64,000 nucleotides of DNA from Gliomastix tumulicola (GCA_001599755.1 BCHX01000001.1:6572001-6636000), one strand, 5' to 3'; counted from the stretch's first letter, positions 34,601-47,889 are shown. Numbers and translations: made by a program. The notes: a model not told the origin generated them from the letters alone.

Positions 34601-35607
34601 CATCTCCGAAAGAAAGCGACTGCACTGTCATTGGAGAGCTATGCAATGCTTTCAAAGATGGAAGAGGGCATGTCTTGTCTTCGGTTGGTACCGATGACAT
34701 CAACGCCTCGGCATGCCAAGTCCTTGCCCCGTCGTCGAAGATGCGGGTGAGCCTGTGATTTGCATGGCACGTTAACGGGTCTCGCACAGTTCCCAAAGCA
34801 TCGGGCCTGGAAGACGCTTGGGGTCCTAAACAAAAAAGAAAATGCTGCAAAGTAAAGCCCTCACCGGTCTGCCACGTTGATGAGACCAGCAGCTCGCGAT
34901 GCAACCTGGTCTCGAGACTAACGACGAAGCAAACAGACCTGCTGCAGGTCTCCAATGTCTCATTTGCGCGGGGTAGACGCGACTGACGGCGGTCTGGCGG
35001 CCCATTCTTCGAAGGATTAAGAGTCCTCTGACCTGGTGATCTGCTGCCCTGTCCACCAAAAGACAGCCAACGTTGGGCATGCCGGTCAGCTCGGTTTCGC
35101 CGATCAAGCAACCCGGCAAGCGGGTCGAGAGACACAGAGTCTTGATGCGTGCCAATAGAGGTATGGTGCAATGAATACAGGACGAGGGGGGTGCACATCC
35201 GACGGGGAAAAGGTAGCAGAAGACATTCGCAACCGAAGTTTGAGAAACTCGTCTTTTTATATATGAATACGGGATTCCTTCTCGATGAAAATACAGATTC
35301 TTGAGCGCATTCATCCATCGGGACGGGAAAGGTGGTGGGCAGGCGTGACTGCGCGCGCGCACACTTGTGCACGCTGCTGCTTCCTGAAGATGACACCCAG
35401 GTCGCGGATTCGTCCAGATGGCGCATCTCTTGAGGGTGTGAATTGCTCCAGAATAAATGGCAGGGATGTTCGTTGGCTGCGATTGTTTTCCGAGCTGCAG
35501 GTCGCCAGCGAGTGCCAGCGCAAGGGCCAACTGATCACTGATCGCTAGGAGCCCAACTGTCTTCAAGGTTGTGTGGCGGCTTGATCCCCAGTTTTTGGCG
35601 CCCAACT
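34601..35607. other. Interval with no supported gene
   Basis: About 1 kb upstream of the possible regulator relic and downstream of the SET methyltransferase 3' end. Open minus-strand frames of 259-281 codons exist but show no motif, and their composition does not resemble neighbouring genes. It may contain the degraded 5' part of the relic. Confidence 0.35.
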
Positions 35608-37078
35608 TCAGGCAGCAGCAGTTCTCACTCTCTTGTTGCTCGACTCTTCGTCCGTGTTGGCATTTGCGAGAGATTCAATCATCGCCCGTGCTTCTTGCAA
35701 TAGTTGCTTTTCGCCCAGCCTGACTTTGACGGCCATGCGAGTCCGCTCTGAGACGTGGGGCTGCTGAAGAAGGAGCGCATCTTCAACGGCTGTCGTCTGG
35801 TATCGGACTTGAAGCTTCTGGAGCGTCTTCGCAAGCACCGCCTGCTGCACCTCGTCGCGCTTCCTCTTATCCGGGAACCAATCAGGTTGTATCTTTTTGG
35901 TGGCCTTGAGAAAATCCTTGAGCTGCTCACGCAGATCTCCAGGCATCTCTCTCACTTGCGCCGGCGTGGCAAATGTTCCATCGGGATTCGGTTCCCCAGA
36001 CTCCCTCTCCAGGACAAAGGTGTCTTCCAGCTCGTCCTCGTCCATCTCGCGTCGCACGCTCTCAATCAGCTCCACAGACACTCCCAATTGCTCGGCGAGG
36101 CCCTCCTCGACCAACCCCCAAGGGATCTCAACGACGTCATAGCGTGAGTGCTTCTCAGTTACGTAGCCGTAGCGTCGCAGGAGTTCGGAGTTGGGCAGTG
36201 GTCCGTAGTAGTTCAGGATCTCCTCTCCAGCCTTGATCTCCCGCAGTGCCGTGGCTGTGAGGCTATCATCGCCGTGGTTGATGTGGGCGTTGAATTCGGC
36301 GTCGGCATTGAGCATGTCCGCCATCGGCACCATGCCCATCATTGTCTTTCCGTCTCTATCCTCGACCCACTCCTCATCTTCGTTCTCCTCCTCGTTCCCC
36401 TCATCATTCTCGAGGTCGAACGCATACGCCATGATTGTGCTACCCATGCGGTGGGCCAGCGCGATGAGCTCATCGTCGCTGCAAGCCTGGGAGTTGGCAA
36501 AGACGTCGGCGTGGCTGCGTATGATGGGCAGAATCTTGGCACGAAACATGTCCTCGGCTTCGTCCTTACCAATCTTACCGCGGACGTGGCTAGCTTGAAG
36601 CACGTCGAGCTCTTCATCCGACCAGAACATGGGCGTATTGAAAACCTCAGGGAGCACACCAAAGTACAGCTGCCAATTGGACTCGAAGCCACGCAGGAAC
36701 TCGTAGATCATGACTAAGATCAGAGAGCTCCAGCTGTCGAGCTTCAGCGCGCCATCCTCGTCCGTCAATGGCTGGCCATCTTGGTCAAAGATGTCTGTAA
36801 GCTTGGCCGGAAGGTCCGATGTCTGGACGTTGATGATGCCCCTCCTTGGGATGTTAAAGAGGACGGTTTCCGGCGCAATGTCCTTGGTCGCGACTGTGGG
36901 AGTGTCAGCATCTTCCTCGGAATCCGCCATCATGGGATGGCATACCAATGCCTCGACCAGCGTGTTTTGGCCTCAGGTCGACGATCTGAATCGACTCGGA
37001 AAAAGAGGCCCCAGGTAGCGCCGTGAACCAGGCAAGGAAGGCCTTTGTCTTGGCGTCAAAATAATCAGGCGAGGCCAT
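35608..37078 (-). CDS. RKM4: SET-domain ribosomal lysine methyltransferase, Rkm4/SETD6-like
   Basis: Protein lysine N-methyltransferase. In yeast Rkm4 monomethylates the 60S protein Rpl42; target here is inferred. Exons (complement) 35608-36893 and 36946-37078; 472 aa. The N-terminus FLAWFTALPGASFSESIQIVDLRPKHAGRGI joins by a GTATGC/CCACAG intron to VATKDIAPETVLFNIPR, the conserved start of the SET domain. SET core motifs include GMVPMADMLNAD (SAM/substrate pocket) and REIKAGEEILNYYGPLPNSELLRRYGYV with the catalytic Tyr pair. An acidic insertion (about 215-230) splits the SET domain, and a helical Rubisco-LSMT-type substrate domain follows. An in-frame ATG 21 nt upstream (37099) would add seven residues (MSTESIA). 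It shares orientation with UVE1, which lies 612 bp upstream. Confidence 0.88.
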
Positions 37079-37099
37079 AGCGATGCTCTCCGTAGACAC

Positions 37100-37690
37100 A
37101 ATTCAAATTGAGAGGGCCAAGAAGCTAAAAGACGAACGATGGACTCCAATTGAACAATGCCATCTGTTCTGGTGATGATGTCTTGATGGAGAAGTGGACG
37201 GGGCAAGCTTTTCAGTCTCACCGCAATTGGAACCTCCAGCACGGTGCGGGTTCTGATATTTTCTGCGATGTATACAGTCCTCACACTGTATATGCACAGT
37301 GAAGCTGCCACGATGCAACTGAAAATGGGAGTCGCGCCTTCCGTGGTTTAAATGGGCAGCCAATTCGTCGATCGCGCCTTCCTCAGCCTCATCTCAGCCT
37401 TGTGAGAACAGCTCCCTCAATTCCGAGTCGAAACATCACCACAGGTTGCGGCGATTTAAGCCGTCATCAAGACTGATACGTCCTAATTTTTCTCATTATC
37501 TACTCCGTATTATTGGGCACAAATACGCAACATATTCCCTCAATCCATCGCGAGTGAGGATCCCGCCCTCAGACGCTCCCCAGAAACAGAACACCGGTAG
37601 TGACAGTGAGGTGGTTTACAAGGCCACGCATGACAAAAGCGCGCTATACAAGAAGGGTACGTTTATCCGCCGGTATGTCGACGCTATCAA
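37100..37690. promoter_or_regulatory. Intergenic region between UVE1 3' end and RKM4 start
   Basis: About 590 bp holding the UVE1 terminator and RKM4 promoter. No coding feature seen. Confidence 0.45.
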
Positions 37691-40019
37691 TCAGTCGTCG
37701 CTCTTCTTCTCCTGACCATTCTTGCTCTTTTTCACTTCTCTTTTCCGTGGTCGCAGCCACTCCTCCATTCCCTCGGGCCAATAGACACGATTCTCCGGTC
37801 CGCCCATGCCCGTATCCTCGGCGCTGACGACTCTCTCAGGCACCTCGATGTCATCATCGGCGTTGTGGTCCTCTTCCTCCTTGACTTCCTGGCCTGTGTC
37901 TGCCACCGAGTCTCCATTGGTGGACGTCTTAGTAGTGTCCATCTTCTTCTTCTTGGCCCTTTTGACAGGCGTTTTCTTGGCTGTCTTCTTCTTCTTCTTC
38001 TTCATCACGGCCTTGCGCGATTCATCGTCCCGCTCATATGGAACGATGTTGTTGAACAGGTCCCAGCCAGGCAGCCTAAAGTGTCGCATCAGGTCGAAGA
38101 CAGCCTGCTCCTTGTCTTTCGCCTCGATCATGAGGTCCATGTCGGGCGGGCAAGGCGGCAGCGTCCGCACGCGCGCCGAATGCTTGCGTCGCTCCCGAGG
38201 CGTGATGGCGGGGGCTGTCTGTTCGCTATAGTGCATCTTCTGGCGGATGTTCTTGCGTGTCCAGGTCTTTCTGATACGGTCATACAGGCCGATGATGTCC
38301 TTGGATCCCTCGCGGATGCTGGGATCGAAGATGATGTTGTGGTGATGGAAGTCCAACACAAAGGGAATATTCAGCTCCTCGCAGATGGGCAGGAGGTCAT
38401 GCACACTCCAGGCCACGTCGTCGTTTTCCAGGACGAGCCGGTTCTTGACGCCAGGCGACAGCGTCTTATAGTTTTCTCGAAATCGGTCCAGCGTCGACGC
38501 CTTGTCGCCATACGTTCCTCCCATATGAAGTATCATGACGGCATCGCGGTCCTGCTGCTCGGGGAGCTTCAGGAGCGACAGCAACTCGTCGTGATACTCC
38601 AGGTCTCGAATAGCAGCCTTGACCACTTCTTTTCTCGGGCTGCCAATCTGAGTAAACTGCCCGGGATGTGTCGTCAAGCGATGGCCAAGCTCTCCGGCAA
38701 CCTTGCCAGCCTCGGCCAGCACCTCAGACGCAAAGGGCGCCAGCTTGTAGCCATGTTCCTCGTGACTGGCGAAGGGGAAAATCTCGCTGCTCAGTCTCAT
38801 GAACTTAATGCCGTACTTATCGTTCCACCGGATCATCTTGACGATATCCCTAGCATTGGCGAGGCCCAGCTCCCGCACATACGCGAGACCACGTGAGACG
38901 TCGGCGGGCTTCGTCTTGTCCGGTCTGTTTTTCGTGGGATGCTCTGGCTGTGTCGGATCCTGCAGCGGGTGTCTGTGTTCGATAATGGAGGCCATGCGAC
39001 ATGTTCTCGAAGAGAATACGGGCGGATTCGACGTTCGGAGGTAGGTATTCAGGCAAGCCTACGAAACACCATCAGCATATTTTTCCTCACTGGGCAGCGG
39101 AGATTGCGCTCACGTATCCCAGGCGTCCCTTCCACGGCAACGGCAGCACGGTACTATTGACAGCAGGGGGTCTCCTGGCGCCTCTGTCCACGTCAATTTC
39201 GTCGTCTACAGAGGCATCTGCAACGTCACCAGCCGCCAGGTCGGCATCATAGCCGTCGAGCGGTGCCTTCTCCACGGACATGGTCTGATCGTTGGATTTC
39301 TCGTTGATAACTGCCTTGGTGGCTCTGAGCGGCTGCTCCTCGACGACCTCATGCTTGACTGAGTTGTCCTCACAGCCCAGATCAGAACTTTCGATCGCCA
39401 GCCTCTGCCTCTTGACCGCATTCTGGAACCTCTGCTCCATCTCGCTGAGATCCTGCATCACGCGATCCACGCCATCCCGGACGCCATGGCTACCGTTCCG
39501 CATGTTGCCACTATCCTTTGTTCCGGTTATGATGCCCGGCGTGGGCAGAGGGGGCACGTTCTCGGCCTCGGACGCTTCCATGATTCTTCTGCTGCTGCGT
39601 CGCGGCCCATCTGATCGCGGCGCCGCGTCGTCGACATTCTTTCGTTTCGATGGCATTCTATTCGCGGTTCTTTGGGCTGTTTGCGAGAGCGTGCTGTAGA
39701 AGCGCGGTGACAAGACAGAGGCGGCCGTGGCCAGGTGTCGTCTAAACAAGGCGGTGTTGGTTGCCAGCGTTGCTACTGTCGTTGCGTCGAGGCCATTGGT
39801 CGCACCCTGTGTAACGCGGGCATCGCTTGCGCTGTGTATCCCAATCGGTCGTTGTACGATGTATCGTCGCTCACACAATGTCGAGAACAGTTGAGCAAAC
39901 GAGGCCACGGGACCAGCAGCAGGGACGGAGCTATACCATCGCCGGAACGGTGTCGACCGGAGCTTCCTGCCCGAAGAGGTCTTCACCCTGAACAGTGCAG
40001 TGACGGCGCGGTGCGTCAT
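37691..40019 (-). CDS. UVE1: UV-damage endonuclease (UvdE type)
   Basis: ATP-independent nuclease nicking 5' to UV photoproducts and other distorting lesions, starting an alternative excision repair. Exons (complement) 37691-39058 and 39114-40019; 757 aa. The GTGAGC/CGTAG intron joins KGRLGY to ACLNTYLRTSNPPVFSSRTCR, the start of the TIM-barrel domain. Metal/active-site stretches seen: HLTTHPGQF-type segment (GHRLTTHPGQFTQIG), ILHMGGTYGDK, RLVLENDD and LDFHHHNIIF. The C-terminus is a Lys-rich, acidic tail with likely NLS (MKKKKKKTAKKTPVKRAKKKK). The N-terminal 121 residues before M122 (39656, MPSKRKNVDD) are Arg/Ser/Thr-rich with almost no acidic residues, like a mitochondrial presequence. 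Starting at 39656 gives a 636-aa nuclear-type form. The frame stays open to another Met at 40136. Confidence 0.9.
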
Positions 40020-42303
40020 GCGAAAAGGGTGAAAAAAAACCGGACCAAGCCACCGAACTCTCGCAACATTAAAAGCCACGGGCTCGATTGGGCGCAGCCC
40101 TGGGAAAACAAGCAAGTGGAAGGGGAGCGCCAGCACCCAGAGGAAGGGCTGCTAGTGGGCCTCAGGAGCACCTCAGCTGGCCACAGGGAGCGAAAGCCCC
40201 TAGCCCTCTTCATTTCAGCGCATACCAGCGTGGCCCTGATGTCAGAACTTCCGCAGGGGAGGGCGCTGGTATCTCGATGAATCATGCTGTGTTTCGATGG
40301 CGCACCGATGAAGGCGATGAAGTCATTGACCAGCATCATCACAGATCGGACAGATTGGTGGGGCATCTGCCCATTCTGGGGCTGAACCTACCCGGGAGCT
40401 AAGCGCGCACCTGAGAGGCGTCGGCAACCGAGTCAAAGTTGCTCCATGGCACGTGCAATCGCGATTTCGGGACTGGGCTGCTGACCTCGTGTTTGTAGAT
40501 CTGTAGGACCTAATTGTCCGACATGACGAGTCAATCTCTCGACGAGTCAATCGCTCGGCGAGACGCGCCGATGCGTATGGCGATCCGGGGAATGTGAGGG
40601 CCTTCAACGGGGGTGGACATGGAGGCCATGATGAGTGAGAGACATCGATCGAGGCTACCCTATTGCTCGACGGTGGTCAAATGCGAGTGCCCCGCGTTTT
40701 CGCTGCATCCCGATCGCGAGGAGCAATGTCTCCAAGGTGTCACCAATCTCAGAATTCGCCCAACGCGAGAGACCGTTTCACGACCTGCCACATTGCAGCC
40801 TGGGGTCAGCCGAACCCCAACAAAAGCCAGGGTACTTCCCCGGTTTGACCGCTCCTTGGGACCTTTTTCCCAATTGTCACCGGTGCATGAAGCTTGCAGC
40901 GTGGGGGAGTCATGGAAGCCCGGAAGCTGCATGGAAGGGGCTCACGTGCGTGAAGAATTTTCACTGCGCAGCTTCAATCGGTGTCAAAGGTCATCCACCA
41001 GGCGTTGGACGACCTGCCTCTTTGCACCCCACGTACATTGTTCCCCGTGGGACTCGGATGCCGTGGTGGGTGGTGGTCCGGTGTGAGTGGCTGACGAGGT
41101 TGGCCGCCGACAGGCACAGGGACCGTGCAGGGGAGGCAACCGTCTCACGCGGACACTTTCTGCCTTTTGACGGCATGGAAGGAGTCAGACTTGGGCAGCA
41201 ATGCTGCATCCTCTACGTTCCTAGCCACCCGAAACGGCCCCGGCAGTCCCATGGGGGGCCATACTCGAACATGGTCCGGACTCGCTTGCCCCCTCGTCCG
41301 GCCCGTGGTGGATGCAGCATTATCCCACACCGTGTGCCGGAGCGGCATCGCTGGAACCGGCGTGACGGGCACGTGTCGGTTTGGGTTATGCTCATTCGCC
41401 CAGCGGTGGCTGCTTCGGATCCCCAGGGTGCATAGGGTGCATGATGGAAAGGGTAACTTGTCATATGACATGTAGCTAGTTGAGTTCTGTGAGTAATAGG
41501 GCCTGCAGGTTCTGCAGGTTCTGCACGGTGAGTCTGCAAGTGGTGAGACGTGCGGCGGTTTTGTCAGGGGTGGTCCGTGGGGGTTGAGCATCTCCGACCT
41601 GCACGAGACCTCCGATATCGTGATTGGGGGGGCCAATTCGGGACGGCGAAGCTTCGAGACGCACGAATGGCCCAATGCTTCCGGATGCGAGCACTGGTTC
41701 TCGGATTGGATGTGCGTTGGCTTGATGAGAAGGTACATTGTGCACTAACAGTTGGGAAGAGCAGCAGGTATGACATTTTCACCACCGTGCATTTACACAC
41801 ATGGAGGCGGGTGTGAATTGTCACCGTGCGGGCATCATGGCAAGTGGTGCATTAACTACAGGTGAACGAGAAGGACTTTGGATCATGAGTCTGGACTCAA
41901 TGCATCGAAGGGTCGTGTGCTTGATGATGAGTGTGTCCAGTTCGTGGTATGCGCTACCCTGGAGTGACTTCAATTTGAGGGAGCTCATGGGCCTCGCTCG
42001 TGGCCACCCAGCACCGCTCTGAACTACGAAGGGTTGCATGTGTAGGATTTGTCATTGGTCCCGTTTGCTCAAGGCACTGGGCTTCATATTTCAACTTTGA
42101 GTAGGGCCCTGCAAGTGGCTACTTGGTTCACCACCAACGGTCAAATCAACATGCTGAACTCTTACAAGTTGTCCAATTGAATGATGGTGAATTAAGTGTG
42201 TAGCGACAAATGCAAATGCTATTGGGGTATCTCTTCTCGTTCACTCTCAAAATGTTGGCCAAACCGATTCCCGTCCATCCGTTCCCCTCCCCCCAGCACT
42301 GCC
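40020..42303. other. 2.3-kb gene-free interval
   Basis: Between the UVE1 start and the 3' end of the RING gene. A 266-codon + strand frame (40635-41435) and others lack family motifs and have Arg/Pro/His-rich random composition. Short direct repeats such as GGTTCTGCA occur near 41506-41530. Nothing else supported. Confidence 0.45.
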
Positions 42304-43747
42304 TCAAGGCGGAGACATCCGTCCCACGACCGCGGCGGCGCTATTGCTCGGCGGCACCGAGATGGCGGCGCTCATGGCTCGCAGCGGGAGCGAGGGCCTC
42401 CTCTTGACAAAGTAGACGGTCCGACAGACGGGGCAGTCGTACCTGTCGATGAGGAACCACGAGGCGAGGCACTTGGCATGAAAGGCGTGACGGCACGTGT
42501 TGAGGCTGAGGATGTCGTCCTCGCCGGCCTTGACACGGGCGGTGGCTCGGTCGGTCCACTGCCGTCTGTAGCGGGACCATGGACTGATGTCCTCGGATCT
42601 GTGTCCTTCGTGCTCTCCCTCTGCGTGTGTCTGGGCCGGGGCTATGCTGTCCTCGCTGTGTGGGGATGCTGCTGGTGCTGCACTGCCCTCTTGCTGGAGG
42701 TGGTGGTGGGAGGTTCGCGAGGAGGTGCCTTCGCCGGGACCGGCATCGGCGCTGGCATCGGAGGTCGCTTGCCTGTCTGCCGTGGGGGCGCTGCCGCCGG
42801 CCGTCCTGAGCGTCGTGACCTGGTCGAGAATCTCGCGTGCGTTGAGGCCGTCTTCCTTGTGCGCTGGTTCCGGGACGAGCGGTCCAATGCAGATGGGACT
42901 GTGGGTTTTGTGAGTCGGGTTCAGTCAGCCATTATCCTCATCAAGTCTTCATCGATTCCTCGGTCGGGCGCCCCCTGGACTTCGGGGTTTAGCCACCCCC
43001 GATCCCGACAGTTTTCCTCATCGCACCGAGTACGAAAGACCAGAAAAAAAAAAGAACCTTTCGATCAACTTGCTCATGTGCCGATGGCTGCGACTGCATC
43101 CATGCGTTCTCTGCCAAGACGCCACTCGACACGCAGTCAAGGCAACCAGCGAGTCAGAGCAAGGCGTGCGGGGTCGTCTCTCTCGCCGTGATGCATCATC
43201 ACCCCACCACCCCCTTCAGCGCCTTGCATTCGCCCCCCTGCCACCTAACAACAAAGTACGTGGGTGGGTAGAAGAGAGGGAGTGTAACTCACCATTCGCC
43301 AAGATCCAGCTGTGCAGCGCCCGCCTCTACGTCTCGTTTCTGCTGACGCTTACGCCCCTTGGAGGAGGCCGACGCAGGCAACGAGAAGCCGAGGAGCCAC
43401 CACGGCCGGCGGTAGCTGTGGTCGTCGGGGGACTCCTCGTAGTTGACGACGGAGAAGGTCGTGACGGTGCTGAGCTTGCGGCGGGCGCGGTAGAGGTCCT
43501 TGGGGCCCGGGTCGGCGGCGTTGGCTTGTCGTCTGCGGCGGGCGGTGAGGGCGCCGATGCTGGATGATGTCAGTGTTTTGTTGGTTCTCCTCCCCGCTTA
43601 TGCTATGGGTGTCGCGTGCGCTGGGGGAGGGTAATCAATCTGATAAGGGGTGAGAGAAGGGGGAAGAAGGGCGAGTAAAACGTACATCGGGCAGCCGAGG
43701 AAGAAGCCGCAGAAGAGGACGACGAGAACCACGGTGAATTCCTCCAT
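42304..43747 (-). CDS. Membrane-anchored RING-H2 protein, probable E3 ubiquitin ligase
   Basis: Exons (complement) 42304-42898, 43293-43559, 43686-43747; 307 aa. The N-terminus MEEFTVVLVVLFCGFFLGCPIIGAL is a single membrane segment followed by a basic stop (TARRRRQ). The cytoplasmic part has a RING-H2 assembled across an intron: C110-P-I-C113, then C245-x-H247-x2-H250-x2-C253 and C265-P-V-C268, with the Trp (W257) typical of E2-binding RINGs. The exon 2/3 join (GAATG|GTGAGT ... CACAG|T) creates the first Cys, which supports the model. The loop between the second and third zinc ligands is 131 residues, Ser/Ala/His-rich and acidic, far longer than usual. Probably ubiquitinates membrane or vacuolar/Golgi substrates; target unknown. 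ATL-like architecture. Confidence 0.8.
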
Positions 43748-46172
43748 GGCTGGTTGGGTTGGTTGGTTGGTTGGTTGGAGTCGCGCCGGGGGGGATCGTT
43801 CAATCAGTCTCGGATGGATGGTGTGCGGTAACCGTAGTTGATATGGCCTCTGCCGTCTAGTGTCGTCGCATGCACGCACACGCGACCGTCCCTCAGGATA
43901 TCGGAGTTAAGACATCAAGCAGCGTGAAGATAAACGGCCAAAAGTCACGCTGCAGTGGCAATGCGGCGGCTTGTTGTAGTGTTTGGCTTGCCCGTTCGAT
44001 GATCCGGAGAGGGGGAAGGATAAGGAGGCTGGTCGACACGCCCTGGTCAGGTCAGGTCAGGTCATGCCAACGCCTATCCCTTCCCCTCCCCCCTCCTTCG
44101 CCTAGAGCCTGGCGGCGCAACCTATTGGCACACGCCGACATGCCGAGTTTCTTGGGAGGGAAGCGTGATAAGAGGAAGGTTTTGGCCATTCCCTACAAGG
44201 TGCACGTAGCGTGATCTGGGGCCTATATACATAATACACGAATAGCTTATGCCTCACCTGGGAGGCCTCAAGACTTGCCGGTTTAGTTCTTGTCCGACAG
44301 CATCGTGGTGCCCCCTTGGACGGGTGAGATCCCACCGACGGGAACACCTGCACAACGGGCCTGTCTGGCCTACCCCGTACCTGTTCTGAACGAACTGCTC
44401 CGAAAAGGCAAACCACGCTTTCAGAAGTCACAGACGCCAGCCAAGACCACCCCAAGCAATGGCGTGCAACCATTACGTATGCACGTCGAGGTCACACTTA
44501 CTCGTGACTGGCCCCTCCGCAAACCCCAGTCGCGACACGAGCTAAGCCAGCTAGTGAGAAGCCGGGGTGGGTGTCAACCTTTTTTTTTTTTTTCATTTCA
44601 GGCGCAATTGAGTCCTCGGATTCGTTATCGCGAATGAGAGGCCAACTTGCCCACCCCCCAACAATAAATGCCCAGCTTTTTTGCTTTTTTCTCGGCGCAC
44701 GAGACGGTGATGCTTGTTGATTGACCGGACAGGGTTCGTCGAATGCCCAGGAAAGAGGTCAGAAGGGCCAAGAACCCTCTCGCCCGAGTGGCCAATCATG
44801 GGCCGCTGAATATCCGACCACATCCCGAGAAAAACCATGGGAGAACGCGGAGAGAACACCTGGGGAAGTGGAAGAAAGACCTCACGATGGGTTTGACGGG
44901 CAACGCGGGGTGTTCAGTAGTCCCGTTGCTCGTCACGGGGCAGACCAAGAGTCCATTCGTGCATGCATGCATGTACCTAACTAAAGTTATGCATGCGTGC
45001 CCAGTTCACGATACCCTACCTGAGGATGTAGGATGTACAACAGGGAGGGGGGGGAAAGAAGCATCTGTCAAATCGATGGACAACCGCCCGGACCGATCTC
45101 CAGAAGGCTTCCACAGCTTCCATGCATTTCCAGGTTTTTCCCTCCATCTGTCCCCTTGGCCACGGGGGTTCCGATGGGCAAGTGTGCATTTCCAGGGAGA
45201 TAGGTCCCAGAGCGAAATCGCCCATCGCGCGCACCCGACCCTTCGTGCTTCTCACTCCGAGATAGGCACTTCGCCTAGCCACAAGTGACGTGTAACGCGC
45301 AGCACACCCCCCTCCCCCTTCCAAAATCCTTCTAGAAGAAAACAGAAAACGTGCTTGTGCTCAGCCCCTCTGCCCCAGCAAGGACCATCTCAGATGACAT
45401 CTCGCTCGCCCGGCTCTGGTGGGCGGGATTTAAAAAGTGTGTTTTACTAAGGGATTAGGCAGCAAGCAAGGAGAAATACGAAAAAAAGGTTATTTGAGCC
45501 TCTCCAGTGGGGAAAAATGGGCGAAAATAAGGGCCATTGTTTTTGGCAGTGTTGATGGGATTGGTCCGACTGGGGGTGGGCAGTGGATTGGGCGGATGGG
45601 GGGTGGGATGAATTTTAAGCTTATTATTTCGGCTGCATGGCATGGTCCTGGCTGGTCGAGACGGCCGGCATGTCGTCTGGAGTCCGTTGAGGAGGCCCGG
45701 TTGTTTGTCGAGACTGATGAAGAACTCGCTCGACGGTTGAGTTGAGTCGAGTCACATCAGGCCACCCACCACCCCCTTTCAGCTCTTCAACAACAGGTCC
45801 TCCCTCTCCACTCCACCGAGGAAATACCGTATCCTCGTCTCTCCTCGCATCCTCGGCAACGGGCTGTGCAATCACGATAAGACCCGCCGTCCCCGGCGAT
45901 TGGAAAGAATTAGTCGTGGCCCTGAATCAGCAACGCCAGCCACCATCAAGATACGATACGGCCCGCCAGCTGGTGACGGATTCCGGTTGGTTTCACCTCG
46001 TCTGTCCCTGGTTTAATCCCTCAACAACACAAACCACACGGGTCCGGGGGCGGGTGTACTCTTTCACATCGCACTCCGTTCGGGTTCGCGTCCTGGGATC
46101 TTGGGACGGCTCTTCGGCCGGGGGTGTTTAATGCTGTTGGCATTGGCGCCATCGTGGCACAGACGGAAAGAA

Positions 46173-46186
46173 GGGGGGGGGGGGGN
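46173..46186. repeat. Poly-G run ending in an ambiguous base (N)
   Basis: Thirteen G followed by the only N in the window (46186). It probably marks homopolymer uncertainty in the assembly, not a biological gap. Confidence 0.9.
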
Positions 46187-47205
46187 GGAAATGAGAAAAA
46201 TTCGCACAATGACGTGCAAGATCCGTACCGGGGGGGATACTTGTCATCGTCGATAGAAACCGCCGTCTGTATGCCCAGACTTTGCCAGACACCAAGGAAG
46301 ACGCCGCCAAGGCCCCTAAGATTGCCCTTAGCCTGCAACGGAAGAGCGGCACTCTGACGGGCGAAGCATGTTTTTCGTGCTTGCCTGCTGAGTGGCCCCA
46401 GCTACCCATTTGATTATTGGCAAGTTTTGCTATCGTACGAAAGGTGTGCTTGTCCGCCGTGCTGGCGTACGTCACAGCCTCGATGGTGGCTGCTGCGTTG
46501 TGTAGACGGTCTTTTATGTCTCTGTCGTGTTCTCCGGCGTTCTTGCGGCCCACTGTTGCCAAGGACTAAGTTGTCTCTGCCGGTTGCTGTTTAGTCAACG
46601 TTATTGCCAAACAGGAATGTCGCTGGACGGGATATGTTATCAACGGCGAAAAACGGCCCCCATCGTGGGAACTGCGCTTTTGGAAAGATGCAAGCCAACT
46701 GGTCATTCGTCGCCGGAGATTCTCACGCACCCCCGATACGCGGGTTTGCCAACGACGACACTACTAATGCCTTGACGATCGATTCGGCAGGCAGAAAAGG
46801 GTCCGGGAACGAAAAAAAGGAGCCAAGATGGTCAGCTGACAGACTACTTTGTTTCTCCCTTTTTCTTTTGTCGACCAATGCTGATCCCCAATTGGATGGT
46901 GAATTTACCAGCCATGACATCAAATGTCGGTGTATCGCATCTCCAGAATCGGATCGTGGGCTTGGGGGGAAAGCTGATCATCGGGTCAGGCTCCTGGGGG
47001 TAGGACACTGAGGTTCTTTGTTGCTGCAATCTGCCGGGGGCGGCATGTTTGGGCCAAACGTCACTCCTCAGGATCAGGGTTTCTTCCCATCTGTTGCAAC
47101 CGTGACCCTTGATCTGCTCCTCAGCCATCCACATCTATATCAGCCCACCACTACAATGGCCACCACCACCATGTACAATGACCCGTGACATACGTCAGTG
47201 GACTG

Positions 47206-47221
47206 GGGGGGGGGGGGGGGG
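47206..47221. repeat. Poly-G run (16)
   Basis: Sixteen consecutive G on the + strand in intergenic DNA. Confidence 0.95.
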
Positions 47222-47889
47222 AAGACCACCACCACGAGGACGCGGAAAGAGACAGAGAGAGGCTCGACGACAGGGAGCCAAGCCCCCTCCCCTTCGCTAT
47301 TACGCGGCTCAAGCGAGCTTCACTGCCCACACACGGACCAGCAGAACGAACAGGGATGCTGTGGGTTCGCTGTTTAACCTTAGCGCACCCCGGCTCAGAA
47401 CTTGTTGAGTCGCCTGCATCGCTAGCGGCAGATTTGAGCTTGATTCGAGTCCGAGGGCTTATCAGCAGGCCAGGCAGCGCCGCCGCCGCGCCAATTCGCC
47501 AATGGGATGATTCCGGCCACTGGTGGTGCCTATCTTCTGTGTTCTTTTCAAATCGTAGACGAGCCTGTCCGAGTCAATTGGCCAGCGGGCAATGACGACA
47601 GACACCGCCGGAGTTTGGGTGTCCGTTTACAAGTCTTTACAAACCATCTGGGTCGAGTCGATATGCAATGTCACACGCTGATGCTGATGTGACGCACAAT
47701 CAATAAAGCAAGTCCCAAGCCATTCGTTTACCCCGCCATTGCCCTCCTGCCCTCCTCCAATGCATATCATCGCCATGCACGGCTTAGCGGGTGGCGGACT
47801 GGACGAAGGTGTGTGCAGCGTGGATGGGCTGATCAGTTGTCTATCCCACGGGATAGGGAGGGGTCGATACGGGATAACACACAAGTGAC

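Noticed and set aside
40635..41435. 266-codon + strand frame downstream of UVE1
   Set aside because: Random-looking Arg/Pro/His/Cys composition without motif; overlapping frames of similar length occur on both strands.
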